Source: Sphingomonadaceae bacterium
GTDB lineage: Bacteria > Pseudomonadota > Alphaproteobacteria > Sphingomonadales > Sphingomonadaceae
Direction: 5' to 3'
NCBI GenBank assembly: GCA_025056155.1
Contig: JANWWL010000006.1
Location: 1-64,000, forward strand
DNA length: 64,000 nt
Of the stretch, positions 47,280-55,642 are shown one piece after another; position 1 is the first letter of the stretch, and each line of letters starts with the position of its first letter. A model generated the notes under the pieces. It was not told the origin of the DNA and made no database searches. It worked only from the letters and a program-made list of their open reading frames with translations. The position numbers and the translations under genes are program-made.

Positions 47280-49838
47280 ATGAACCGCGCCCATCCGCCG
47301 CCGGCGGTCCGGCCCCGACCGGGCACCCCCGCCCGTTGGCTGGCATGGCGGCTGGCCCGGCGCGAGATCCGCGGCGGCCTGGGGCACCTAAGGTTACTCG
47401 TCGCCTGCCTGTTCCTCGGCGTGTTCGCACTGTCGGCCGTGGGCTCGCTCAGAGTCGCGATCGAGCGAGGGCTCGCGCGCGAGGGCCAGGCGATTCTGGG
47501 GGGCGATGTGGAGGTGCGCCTCACCCAGCGGTTCCCGACTCCGGCCGAGCGGGCCGAGCTCAGGGCGCTTGGCACTCTTTCGGAAGTGGTGCGCATGCGG
47601 GCCATGCTGCGGGGGCTGTCGGGTGCGGCGGCGGGCCGCGAGGCGTTGGCCGAGCTCAAGGCGGTCGACGAGCGCTGGCCGCTCTATGGCGAAGCGCGCC
47701 TCGAGGAGGGCGGGGGGCGTGCCGCCGTGCGACGGGCGCTCACGCGCGGGGTGGTGGTGGCCCAGTCGCTCGCGCGCACCTGGGAGCTTGCCGTGGGCGA
47801 CCGGGTGGCGCTGGGCGAAGGGCGATTCGTGGTGGCGGGCATCCTGGCCCACGAGCCTGACCGGGCCGGAGAAGGCTTCGGGTTGGGGCCCACCGTGCTG
47901 CTGCCGCTTGGCCGCCTGGGCGAAACCGGGCTTCTGCAACCGGGCAGCCTGTTCCGTTGGCACGGCCGCCTGGCCCTGCCGCCGTCCGCCGATCCGGCCG
48001 CCGTCACCCGCCGGCTCGAAGCCAAGTTCCCGCACGCGGGCTGGCGGCTTGCGGACCGGCGCGACGGCGCCCCCGGCGTGCGCCGGTTCGTGGTGCAACT
48101 GGCCGACTTTCTGTCGCTCGTGAGCCTTGCCGCCCTGGCGGTTGCGGGCATCGGAGTGGCCAACGGCGTTGGCACCTGGCTTGAAGGCCGTTCGGGCACG
48201 ATCGCCAGTCTCAAGACGCTCGGCGCTTCGGCCGGGCTCGTTCGGCGCACCTATCTTGCGATCATCCTGGGGGTGGGCGCGGCGGCGGCGCTGGCCGGGG
48301 GTCTCGCCGGGACCCTGGTCCCGTGGCTGGTGGGGGGCCTTCTCGCCGACACGCTGCCGGTGCCGACGCGGCTGGCGGTCTATCCAGAGCCCGTTCTGGT
48401 GGCGATGGGCACGGGCTTGCTGGCCGGCCTCGCCTTCGCCATCCCGCCCCTGGCCCGCGCCGGGGCGTTACCGGCCCAGCGGCTGTTCCGCGGCCGGGCC
48501 GAGCCCTGGCCTTGGCCGTCGACGCCGGCGCTTGCCCTCGCGCTGGGCCTGGGGGCGGCCGTGGCCGGCTTGGCGATCGCCCGGGCTCCCGAGCCGCGCC
48601 TCGCCCTTGGCCTGCTGGCAGGCGGGGTCGCCGCCCTCGCCCTGCTGTGGGGGCTTGCCCAGGCCGTGGTGGTCGCGGCCGCGCGCCTGCCCCGGCCGCG
48701 ACGGGCCCTGCTGCGCCTCGCCCTGGCCAACCTCCACCGGCCGGGTGCCCAGACCGGCCCCCTGGTGGTGGCGTTGGGGGCGGGCCTGTCGCTGTTCGCC
48801 GCCCTCACCCTCATCGAATCGAGCTTCGCGGCCGAACTCGCCCAGACGGTGCCGAAGCGCGCCCCGGGCTTCTTCGTGCTCGACCTGCCGAAGGACGAGG
48901 AAGCCCGGTTTCGAGCCCTCCTGCCGTCAGGGGCCGAGGTGGCCACCGCCCCGTCGTTGCGCGGGCCGCTCGTGGCCGTGAACGGCACGCCGGTGACGGC
49001 GTTGCGCAACGCGCCCGAGTCTGCGTGGGTGCTGCGCGGCGACCGGGGCCTGACGTTCGCCGAGCGCGTGCCCGAGGGCAACCGGATCGTCGCCGGACGC
49101 TGGTGGCCTGAGGGCTACCGGGGTGAGCCCTTGGTGTCGATGGACGCCGAACAGGCGCGGCTTCTGGGCCTTGGCGTGGGCGATCGGATCACCGTGTCGG
49201 TGCTGGGCGTGGAGTTGACCGCCCGGATTGCCTCGTTGCGGGAGATCCGCTGGGACTCGCTCGGCATCAACTTCGCCTTGGTGTTCGATCCCGCCACCCT
49301 CGAGGCGGCCCCCTATTCCTGGCTTGCCACCGTTCGCCTGCCGCCGGCCGCCGAACCCCAGTTCCTGCGCGCCATGGCCCGCGCCTTTCCCACGGCCTCG
49401 GTGGTGCGCGTGAAGGAGGTGGTGGAGCAGGTCGAAGCCCTCGCCCGGCGGGTGGGGCTTGCGGTGCGCGCCTCCGCCTCGGTCGCCATCCTGGCGGGCC
49501 TCGCCGTGCTGGTGGGCGCGATCGCCGCCCAGGCGCGCGCGCGCATCTACGATGCCGTGATCCTGAAGGCGCTGGGGGCCACCCGGCGCCAGCTCCTGGC
49601 CTCGGCCGCCGTCGAATATGCGCTGCTGGCCCTCGTGGTCTCGGGGCTGGCGCTGGGGCTGGGCGCGCTCGTGGCCCACGGGGTCCTCACCCGCGTAATG
49701 GGACTCGCCTTCCGCCCCGACTGGGCCGCGGCGGCCTTGGTGGTGGGGCTGGGGGCGGTCACCACCCTGGCGCTGGGCCTGGTCGGAGCCTGGCGGGCGC
49801 TCGGGGCCCCGGTCGCCCAAACCCTGCGCGAGCTTTAG
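47280..49838 (+). CDS. ybbP: FtsX-like ABC permease (YbbP type)
   Basis: 852-residue inner-membrane protein with two FtsX-like halves. TM1 is LLVACLFLGVFALSAVGSL, followed by a large periplasmic domain (~60-250), a first three-helix FtsX block with SLKTLGASAGLVRRTYL, a second periplasmic domain, and a second FtsX block with ILKALGATRRQLLASAAVEY near the C-terminus. This 10-TM arrangement is the YbbP family. Works with YbbA; with TesA it forms a conserved but poorly understood envelope module. The track start at 47127 lies inside ybbA; the ATG at 47280 is chosen. Confidence 0.93.
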   Translation: MNRAHPPPAVRPRPGTPARWLAWRLARREIRGGLGHLRLLVACLFLGVFALSAVGSLRVAIERGLAREGQAILGGDVEVRLTQRFPTPAERAELRALGTLSEVVRMRAMLRGLSGAAAGREALAELKAVDERWPLYGEARLEEGGGRAAVRRALTRGVVVAQSLARTWELAVGDRVALGEGRFVVAGILAHEPDRAGEGFGLGPTVLLPLGRLGETGLLQPGSLFRWHGRLALPPSADPAAVTRRLEAKFPHAGWRLADRRDGAPGVRRFVVQLADFLSLVSLAALAVAGIGVANGVGTWLEGRSGTIASLKTLGASAGLVRRTYLAIILGVGAAAALAGGLAGTLVPWLVGGLLADTLPVPTRLAVYPEPVLVAMGTGLLAGLAFAIPPLARAGALPAQRLFRGRAEPWPWPSTPALALALGLGAAVAGLAIARAPEPRLALGLLAGGVAALALLWGLAQAVVVAAARLPRPRRALLRLALANLHRPGAQTGPLVVALGAGLSLFAALTLIESSFAAELAQTVPKRAPGFFVLDLPKDEEARFRALLPSGAEVATAPSLRGPLVAVNGTPVTALRNAPESAWVLRGDRGLTFAERVPEGNRIVAGRWWPEGYRGEPLVSMDAEQARLLGLGVGDRITVSVLGVELTARIASLREIRWDSLGINFALVFDPATLEAAPYSWLATVRLPPAAEPQFLRAMARAFPTASVVRVKEVVEQVEALARRVGLAVRASASVAILAGLAVLVGAIAAQARARIYDAVILKALGATRRQLLASAAVEYALLALVVSGLALGLGALVAHGVLTRVMGLAFRPDWAAAALVVGLGAVTTLALGLVGAWRALGAPVAQTLREL

Positions 49839-49868
49839 CGTCGGCCGGCCGCACCCTGTCGGTTTCCC

Positions 49869-49897
49869 TTGAAACCGGCCCGCCGATGGCCGATATC
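49869..49897 (+). promoter_or_regulatory. promoter of the Bax-inhibitor-1 gene
   Basis: TTGAAA, 17-bp spacer, GATATC. The predicted start near 49904 falls downstream of the first possible ATG (49886), supporting the second ATG at 49934 as the true start. Confidence 0.4.
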
Positions 49898-49933
49898 CGA
49901 AGCGTCGACGGACCGGGTATCGGGAGAGTTGCG

Positions 49934-50677
49934 ATGGTCGATCGGGTGGACCCCAGGCTGGCGGCTCGGGCGGCGTTCGGGCGCACCGGCGCGGTCGAGG
50001 CCCGCTACGACGAGGGCCTGCGCGCCTACATGCTGCAGGTCTACAACTACATGGTCTCGGGCGTGCTCCTCTCGGGGCTGGTGGCGCTCGCCATGAACAT
50101 GACGGGGGCGGTCAGGCTCCTCTTTTCGGCCACGGGCGCGCCCTCGCTCCTGGGCTGGGCCGTGATGCTCTCGCCGCTCGCGATCGTGTTCCTGCTGGGC
50201 TTCCGCGTGGGCCGCATGTCGGAGGGTGCCGCCCAGGCGGCGTTCTGGGGGTTCGCCATCCTCATGGGCATGTCGCTGTCGACGATCTTCCTGCGCTACA
50301 CGGGCACCTCGATCGCCACCACCTTCTTCGCCACGGCGGCGGCCTTCGCGGGGTTGAGCCTGTGGGGCTACACCACCAAGCGGAACCTGTCGGGGTTCGG
50401 CACCTTCCTCGTGATGGGCGTGGTGGGACTCTTGGTGGCCATGCTCCTCAACCTGTGGTTGCAGTCGGGGGCGCTGGCGCTCGTCATCTCCATCGTGGGC
50501 GTGCTCGTGTTCGCTGGGCTGACGGCCTACGACACGCAGCGCATCAAGGAGATGTACGACTGGGTGGCGGGCACCGAGATGGCGGGCAAGTCGGCCATAA
50601 TGGGGGCGCTCCAGCTCTACCTCGACTTCATCAACATGTTCCAGTTCCTGCTGAACTTCCTGGGTCAGCGCGAGTAG
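49934..50677 (+). CDS. Bax inhibitor-1/YccA family membrane protein
   Basis: 247-residue protein with seven hydrophobic segments and the family opening EARYDEGLRAYMLQVYNYM; TAYDTQRIKEMY and DFINMFQFLLNFLG near the end are typical. Bacterial members such as BsYetJ conduct calcium and YccA modulates the FtsH protease; which applies here is unknown. The ATG at 49934, preceded by GGGAGAG, is preferred over 49886, which has no ribosome site and would overlap the promoter. A strong hairpin follows the stop. Confidence 0.92.
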   Translation: MVDRVDPRLAARAAFGRTGAVEARYDEGLRAYMLQVYNYMVSGVLLSGLVALAMNMTGAVRLLFSATGAPSLLGWAVMLSPLAIVFLLGFRVGRMSEGAAQAAFWGFAILMGMSLSTIFLRYTGTSIATTFFATAAAFAGLSLWGYTTKRNLSGFGTFLVMGVVGLLVAMLLNLWLQSGALALVISIVGVLVFAGLTAYDTQRIKEMYDWVAGTEMAGKSAIMGALQLYLDFINMFQFLLNFLGQRE

Positions 50678-50698
50678 CCCACGCTCGGGACCGCGACG

Positions 50699-50726
50699 GG
50701 GCCCGCCGGCCCGCGCCGGCGGGCCT
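50699..50726 (+). terminator. intrinsic-like terminator after the YccA gene
   Basis: GCCCGCCGGC-CCGC-GCCGGCGGGC gives a perfect 10-bp stem, extendable by one G-C and one G-U pair, followed by CTCTTG, a weak T-rich tail. Confidence 0.6.
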
Positions 50727-50778
50727 CTTGCGTTCCGTTCCCCCCGCGGCAGACTGGCCACCGCGCAAGGAGGACGGG

Positions 50779-51279
50779 ATGGGGAGCTACTATCATCATC
50801 GGGCGCGCACGCTCGACGGGCGCGAGGTGAGCCTCGAGGACTATCGCGGCCAAGTGCTGCTCATCGTGAACACGGCCTCGCGCTGCGGCTTCACTCCGCA
50901 GTTCGCGGGCCTCGAAGAACTTTACCAGCGGTTCCGAGACCGGGGCTTCGCCGTGCTGGGCTTTCCCTGCAACCAGTTCGCCAACCAGGAGCCCCTGGAC
51001 GAGGAAGGCATCGCCCGGTTCTGCACGACGTCCTACCGGGTGACCTTCCCGATGTTCGCCAAGGTCGACGTGAACGGCCCGAGCGCCCATCCCCTGTGGC
51101 AGCAGCTCACCCGCGAGGCGCCCGGCCTTCTGGGCTCGCGGGCGGTCAAGTGGAATTTCACCAAGTTCCTCGTCAGCCGCCAGGGAGAGCCCGTGGAGCG
51201 CTTCGCGCCCACGGTGAACCCCCAGCATCTGGCACCCCGGATCGCGCGATTGCTCGACTCACCGGCCCCCGCGGCCTGA
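50779..51279 (+). CDS. glutathione/thioredoxin peroxidase (GPx family)
   Basis: 166-residue peroxidase reducing hydroperoxides. The peroxidatic Cys36 is in NTASRCGFTPQ, FPCNQFANQEP carries the Gln and second Cys, and KWNFTKFLV provides the Trp-Asn pair of the GPx tetrad. It is a Cys, not Sec, enzyme and probably uses thioredoxin. AAGGAGGA precedes the ATG at 50779; the longer track frame is a shadow of the YccA gene. Its stop shares one base with the cmk start. Confidence 0.94.
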   Translation: MGSYYHHRARTLDGREVSLEDYRGQVLLIVNTASRCGFTPQFAGLEELYQRFRDRGFAVLGFPCNQFANQEPLDEEGIARFCTTSYRVTFPMFAKVDVNGPSAHPLWQQLTREAPGLLGSRAVKWNFTKFLVSRQGEPVERFAPTVNPQHLAPRIARLLDSPAPAA

Positions 51280-51926
51280 TGGCGGGGGTGCGGCACCCGC
51301 TCACCATCGCCATCGACGGGCCGGCGGCCTCGGGCAAGGGGACGATCGCGCGTGCGCTGGCCCGCCACTACGGCTTGCCCCATCTCGACACGGGCGCGCT
51401 CTACCGCGCCGTGGCCCTGGCCGCGCTCGAGGCCGGAGTCGACCTGACCCAGGGCCCGGCCGTCGCCGCCTTGGCCCGCGCCCTCGATCTCGACCACTGC
51501 GACGACGCCCGCCTGCGCGCGGATCGCGTTGCCCGGGCCGCTTCGGCGGTGGCGGCTCTTCCCGAAGTGCGCAACGCGCTCCTCGACGTGCAACGACGGT
51601 TCGCGGCGGCGCCCCCGGGGGCCGTCCTCGACGGTCGGGACATCGGCACGGTGATCCTGCCGCAGGCCCGCGCCAAGCTGTTCGTGACCGCCCGGCCCGA
51701 GGTGCGGGCCCGCCGCCGGTTCCTCGAGCTCGCCGCGCGCGGCACCCCCACCTCCGAGGCTGAGGTCCTGGCCGACATCCGCCGGCGGGACCTGGCCGAC
51801 TCCACGCGGCCCACGGCCCCGCTGGCCCGCGCCCCCGACGCCGTCTTGCTCGACACCAGCGATCTTGATATCGACGAGGCGGTGCGGCGGGCCATCGACA
51901 TCGTCGAGGCTCGGATTGCGGCCTGA
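51279..51926 (+). CDS. cmk: cytidylate kinase
   Basis: 215-residue CMP/dCMP kinase. Walker A is IDGPAASGKGTIA, followed by LDTGALYRAVAL, the CMP-binding insert and LDGRDIGTVILPQA, then RRRDLADSTRPTAPL. In proteobacteria cmk usually follows aroA and precedes rpsA. Here the rpsA link is kept but aroA is replaced by a GPx gene, with which cmk overlaps by one base. The start at 51279 gives the standard length. Confidence 0.96.
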   Translation: MAGVRHPLTIAIDGPAASGKGTIARALARHYGLPHLDTGALYRAVALAALEAGVDLTQGPAVAALARALDLDHCDDARLRADRVARAASAVAALPEVRNALLDVQRRFAAAPPGAVLDGRDIGTVILPQARAKLFVTARPEVRARRRFLELAARGTPTSEAEVLADIRRRDLADSTRPTAPLARAPDAVLLDTSDLDIDEAVRRAIDIVEARIAA

Positions 51927-51990
51927 TCCGTCGGCGGCGCGGGAGGGGGTGGACCCTGCCCGCGCGATTTGCTTGGCGGGCCGTGGGGTG

Positions 51991-52018
51991 CGGCCGCGCG
52001 GGCGAACCGCGCGGGCCG
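51991..52018 (+). promoter_or_regulatory. stable hairpin in the rpsA leader
   Basis: CGGCCGCGCGG, a 5-nt loop GCGAA and CCGCGCGGGCCG pair over ~11 bp with one bulged G, inside the 153-nt cmk-rpsA gap. A structured rpsA leader is the target of S1 autoregulation in enterobacteria; a similar role here is inference. Confidence 0.4.
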
Positions 52019-52079
52019 TGGCCCGGCGGCAGGCGGCGTGCCGGCCCTCAGCCGCCGGCTTGGATGGGAAAGGAACCTG

Positions 52080-53765
52080 ATGGCGACTTCGGCGATGCCC
52101 ACGCGCGAGGAGTTCGCGGCCCTGCTCGACCGCTCGTTGGGGACGAGCCGCTCCTTCGAGGGGCGCGTGATGAAGGGGCGGGTCACCGCGATCGAGAACG
52201 ACCTCGTGGTCATCGACGTGGGGCTGAAGTCGGAGGGCCGGGTGCCCTTGAAGGAATTCACCCCGCCAGGCGGCGAGCCGCAGGTGAAGGTGGGCGACGA
52301 GGTCGAGGTGTTCGTCGACCGGGTCGAGAACGCGCTGGGTGAAGCGATGCTCTCGCGCGAACGGGCCCGTCGCGAAGCCGCGTGGGACCGCCTGGAGCAA
52401 CAGTACGCCAACAAGGAGCGGGTGGAAGGCACCATCTTCGGACGCGTGAAGGGCGGCTTTACCGTCGATCTGGGGGGCGTCGTCGCCTTCCTGCCCGGCA
52501 GCCAGGTCGACGTGCGGCCCGTGCGCGACGTCACCCCGCTCATGGGCCTGCCCCAGCCCTTCCAGATCCTGAAGATGGATCGCAAGCGCGGCAACGTGGT
52601 CGTCTCGCGCCGGGCGGTGATGGAGGAAAGTCGGCAGGAAGCGCGCAACGGGCTCATCCAGTCGTTGGCCGAAGGCCAGGTGCTGGACGGCGTGGTGAAG
52701 AACATCACCGAATACGGTGCCTTCGTGGACCTGGGCGGGATCGACGGCCTGCTGCACGTGACCGACATGAGCTACAAGCGCGTGCAGCACCCGAGCGAAG
52801 TCATCTCGGTCGGCGACACGGTGAAGGTGCAGATCATCCGCATCAACCGCGAGACCCAGCGCATCTCGCTGGGGATGAAGCAGCTGGAGAGCGATCCCTG
52901 GGATGGGGTGGCCGACCGCTTCCCCGTCGGCACCCGCGCCCGTGGCCGCGTGACGAACATCACCGAATATGGGGCCTTCGTCGAGCTCGAGCCCGGGATC
53001 GAAGGCCTGGTCCATGTCTCGGAGATGAGCTGGACCAAGAAGAACGTCCATCCTTCGAAGATCGTGTCCACGAGCCAGGAGGTGGACGTGGTGATTCTCG
53101 AGGTCGACGCCGACAAGCGGCGCATTTCGCTCGGCATGAAGCAGGCGATGCGCAACCCCTGGGAACAGTTCGCCGAGGAGCACCCCGTCGGCACCCTCGT
53201 CGAGGGCGAGGTGAAGAACGTCACCGAGTTCGGCCTGTTCGTGGGCCTGCCCGGCGACATCGACGGGATGGTCCACATGTCGGACATCGCCTGGGGGGTG
53301 ACCGGCGAGGCCGCCCTGTCGCTCTACCGCAAGGGCGACCGCGTGACGGCGCGGGTGCTCGAGGTCGACGTCGAGCGCGAACGCATCTCGCTGGGCATCA
53401 AGCAGGCCCAGGAAGGCGGCCAGAAGGACCTGCGGCGCAACGACGTCGTGACCGTGACGGTGAAGGCCATCACCGATGGCGGGCTGGAAGTGCAGGCGGG
53501 CGAAAACGGCCCCGTGGGCTTCATCAGGCGGGCCGAGCTGTCGCGCGACCGTGACGAGCAACGGCCCGACCGCTACCAGGTGGGCCAGAAGTTCGATGCG
53601 ATGGTGACGGGCTTTGAGCGGGGCCGTCGCCCGCTCTTCTCCGTCAAGGCGCTCCAGATCGCCGAGGAGAAGGAGCGGGTGGCGCAGTTCGGCTCGTCGG
53701 ATGCTGGGGCGTCGCTCGGCGACATCCTGGGGGCGGCCCTGAACCGAGCGCGCGAAAACGGTTGA
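52080..53765 (+). CDS. rpsA: 30S ribosomal protein S1
   Basis: 561-residue S1 with six OB-fold S1 domains of ~70 residues. Clear repeats include VKNITEYGAFVDLGGIDGLLHVTDMSY, VTNITEYGAFVELEPGIEGLVHVSEMSW and VKNVTEFGLFVGLPGDIDGMVHMSDIAW. It binds mRNA on the 30S subunit and is required for structured leaders; it is not needed for leaderless mRNAs in E. coli, relevant to the leaderless starts inferred in this window. AAAGGAACC precedes the ATG at 52080. ihfB follows, the usual order. Confidence 0.98.
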   Translation: MATSAMPTREEFAALLDRSLGTSRSFEGRVMKGRVTAIENDLVVIDVGLKSEGRVPLKEFTPPGGEPQVKVGDEVEVFVDRVENALGEAMLSRERARREAAWDRLEQQYANKERVEGTIFGRVKGGFTVDLGGVVAFLPGSQVDVRPVRDVTPLMGLPQPFQILKMDRKRGNVVVSRRAVMEESRQEARNGLIQSLAEGQVLDGVVKNITEYGAFVDLGGIDGLLHVTDMSYKRVQHPSEVISVGDTVKVQIIRINRETQRISLGMKQLESDPWDGVADRFPVGTRARGRVTNITEYGAFVELEPGIEGLVHVSEMSWTKKNVHPSKIVSTSQEVDVVILEVDADKRRISLGMKQAMRNPWEQFAEEHPVGTLVEGEVKNVTEFGLFVGLPGDIDGMVHMSDIAWGVTGEAALSLYRKGDRVTARVLEVDVERERISLGIKQAQEGGQKDLRRNDVVTVTVKAITDGGLEVQAGENGPVGFIRRAELSRDRDEQRPDRYQVGQKFDAMVTGFERGRRPLFSVKALQIAEEKERVAQFGSSDAGASLGDILGAALNRARENG

Positions 53766-53778
53766 ACGGCCTTCGGGG

Positions 53779-53808
53779 TTGACCGGGAAACCCGCGTCGG
53801 CGCAATAT
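53779..53808 (+). promoter_or_regulatory. ihfB promoter
   Basis: TTGACC, 18-bp spacer, CAATAT in the 68-nt rpsA-ihfB gap, so ihfB can be transcribed independently of rpsA. Confidence 0.5.
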
Positions 53809-53833
53809 CCGTGCGCACCCGGGGGAGAAGGGC

Positions 53834-54130
53834 ATGATCCGCTCGGAGCTCGTGGAACGGCTGGCCGAGGCCAATCCGCACCTGACGCACAAGGAAGCCG
53901 AGCGGGTGGTCAGCGTCATCCTGGAGGCCATCACGCAAACGTTGGCTGAGGGCGGGCGCGTGGAGCTCCGGGGTTTCGGCGCGTTCACCACCCGGGCCCG
54001 CGCGGCGCGGACGGGCCGCAATCCCAAGACCGGCGAAGCGGTGGCGGTGGCGGCGAAGCGGGTGCCCCACTTCAAGGCCGGCAAGGAGCTGCGCGAGCGC
54101 CTGAACGGCGGCCCAAGGCCGAGCGGTTGA
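53834..54130 (+). CDS. ihfB: integration host factor subunit beta
   Basis: 98-residue DNA-bending protein of the HU/IHF family, dimerising with Ihf[27 protein letters not shown] forms the helical body. The beta-arm region [24 protein letters not shown] contains the intercalating Pro in RNPKTG and the IHF-beta-type arm. IHF often assists sigma-54 promoters by bending DNA, though no IHF site was searched at glnB. The arrangement after rpsA confirms IhfB rather than HU. Confidence 0.96.
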   Translation: MIRSELVERLAEANPHLTHKEAERVVSVILEAITQTLAEGGRVELRGFGAFTTRARAARTGRNPKTGEAVAVAAKRVPHFKAGKELRERLNGGPRPSG

Positions 54131-54155
54131 CGCGGCGGCCGCCGTTCCGGAAGCG
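54127..54155 (+). promoter_or_regulatory. tRNA-Leu promoter
   Basis: A perfect TTGACG overlaps the ihfB stop codon; 17 bp downstream GAAGCG is a poor -10, but the predicted start falls at the tRNA 5' end. Confidence 0.4.
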
Positions 54156-54162
54156 CGCGCTC

Positions 54163-54248
54163 GCGGACGTGGCGGAATTGGCAGACGCAGCGGACTTAAA
54201 ATCCGCGTGCTAGCGATAGCAGTGCGGGTTCGAGCCCCGCCGTCCGCA
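54163..54248 (+). tRNA. tRNA-Leu (anticodon UAA)
   Basis: 86-nt class II tRNA: acceptor stem GCGGACG/CGTCCGC, D-arm GGCGGAATTGGCAGACGC, anticodon loop CTTAAAA reading UAA, long variable arm TGCTAGCGATAGCA and T-arm GGTTCGAGCCC. The 3' CCA is not encoded (CGC follows the discriminator A), unlike the Thr and Pro tRNAs of this window. Confidence 0.95.
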
Positions 54249-54265
54249 CGCATGGGGAGGACGTG

Positions 54266-54949
54266 ATGGACCGGGCGCTGGTGGTCGGGGCGTCGCGCGG
54301 CATCGGGCTGGCACTGGCCGCCGAACTGTTGGCCCGCGGCTGGCACGTGTTGGCCACCGAGCGCGAACGCTCGCCCGGGCTCGACCGGCTGGCGGCCGAC
54401 GCTGGCGACCGGCTGGAGCGCGCGCACGTCACCCTGGGCGACCGCGCGAGCGAACGGGCATTCGTGGCCGGGCTCGGCGACCGGCGGTTCGACGTCGTGG
54501 TCCTCAACGCCGGCATCTTCGGACCCAGGCACCAGTCGCTCGACGTTGCCCGCGCAGAGCTCGCCGAGCTCATCGACGTCAACGCGCTGGCCCCGGTGCG
54601 CCTGGCCCACCGGCTCCTGCCCCGCCTCGCCACGCCCGACGGGGTGCTGGCCTTCATGACCTCGCGGCTGGGCAGCGTGACCGAGAACCGGTCGGGCGGC
54701 ATGGACCTCTACCGGCTCTCCAAGGCCGGGCTCAACATGCTGACGCGAAGCCTCGCCGCCGGCAACGAGGTCCGCGGGATCACCATCCTGTCGCTGCATC
54801 CGGGGTGGGTGCGCACGACCATGGGGGGTGAGGCCGCCCCTTTGGAGCCCGCGGCCAGCGCGCGGGGCCTCGCCCGCGTCCTGGCCGAGGCCCGCGGCCG
54901 CGGCGGCCATCATTTCCTCGATTTCGAAGGCCAACCCATCCCCTGGTAG
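54266..54949 (+). CDS. SDR-family oxidoreductase
   Basis: 227-residue short-chain dehydrogenase with the cofactor loop VGASRGIGLA at residues ~7-16, NAG in VLNAGIFGP, catalytic Ser in MTSRLGS and YxxxK in DLYRLSKAGLN. It resembles the csgA/sniffer-like SDR group; the substrate is unknown. ATG 54266 is preceded by GGGGAGGACG; a GTG at 54263 is an alternative. It lies 17 nt after tRNA-Leu. Confidence 0.9.
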   Translation: MDRALVVGASRGIGLALAAELLARGWHVLATERERSPGLDRLAADAGDRLERAHVTLGDRASERAFVAGLGDRRFDVVVLNAGIFGPRHQSLDVARAELAELIDVNALAPVRLAHRLLPRLATPDGVLAFMTSRLGSVTENRSGGMDLYRLSKAGLNMLTRSLAAGNEVRGITILSLHPGWVRTTMGGEAAPLEPAASARGLARVLAEARGRGGHHFLDFEGQPIPW

Positions 54950-54997
54950 CCCCGGGCCCTTGCGCTGGGGGCCGGGCCCGCTAGGCGCGGCACACCC

Positions 54998-55642
54998 ATG
55001 GACCTGTCGTTCCTGACCGATCCTTCGGCCCTCCGGGCCCTGGCCCTCGTGGTGCTGATCGACATCGCCCTGGCGGGCGACAACGCCATCGTGGTGGGGG
55101 CGCTGGCCGCCGGCCTGCCCGCGCGCCAACGCCGGCACGTGATCGTGCTGGGCGTGGTGGCCGCCCTGGTGCTGCGGATCGGCTTCGCCCTGGTGGTGAA
55201 CCAGCTTCTGCGCATCATCGGCGTGCGCTTGGCGGGAGGGCTGCTCCTCCTGTGGGTCACGTGGAAGATGTATCGCGAAATGCGGCCCGACACCCGCGTG
55301 GTGCTGGAATCGGGCGTGGTGGTGCACGACGCGCCGCCCGCGCCCAAGAGTTTCTGGGGGGCGGCATGGGCCGTGGCGGTGGCCGACGTGTCGATGAGCC
55401 TGGATAACGTGCTGGCGGTGGCCAGCGCGGCGGGTGAGCACCCGGAAGTGATGGCGATTGGGATCGTGCTGGCCGTCGTGTTGATGGGAGTGGCGGCCAA
55501 CGTCATCGCGCGGCTCATCGAGCGGCACCGCTGGGTAGGCTGGCTGGGGGTGCTGGTGATCCTGTACGTGGCCCTCAAGATGATCTGGGAAGGAAGCGTC
55601 GAAGTCGCCCCCGTCGTCGAGGCCTTCGCGGGCGAGGTCTAG
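54998..55642 (+). CDS. TerC/YjbE-family integral membrane protein
   Basis: 214-residue protein with about seven hydrophobic segments and the conserved acidic motifs LIDIALAGDNAIVVGALAAGLP and VADVSMSLDNVLAVASAAG. TerC-family proteins are linked to tellurite resistance and, in several bacteria, to Mn2+ export or metalation of exported enzymes. No yybP-ykoY riboswitch is visible upstream. A TTGCGC-N16-TAGGCG promoter predicts a leader of only ~4 nt. Its stop shares CTAG with the convergent oxidoreductase gene. Confidence 0.88.
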   Translation: MDLSFLTDPSALRALALVVLIDIALAGDNAIVVGALAAGLPARQRRHVIVLGVVAALVLRIGFALVVNQLLRIIGVRLAGGLLLLWVTWKMYREMRPDTRVVLESGVVVHDAPPAPKSFWGAAWAVAVADVSMSLDNVLAVASAAGEHPEVMAIGIVLAVVLMGVAANVIARLIERHRWVGWLGVLVILYVALKMIWEGSVEVAPVVEAFAGEV

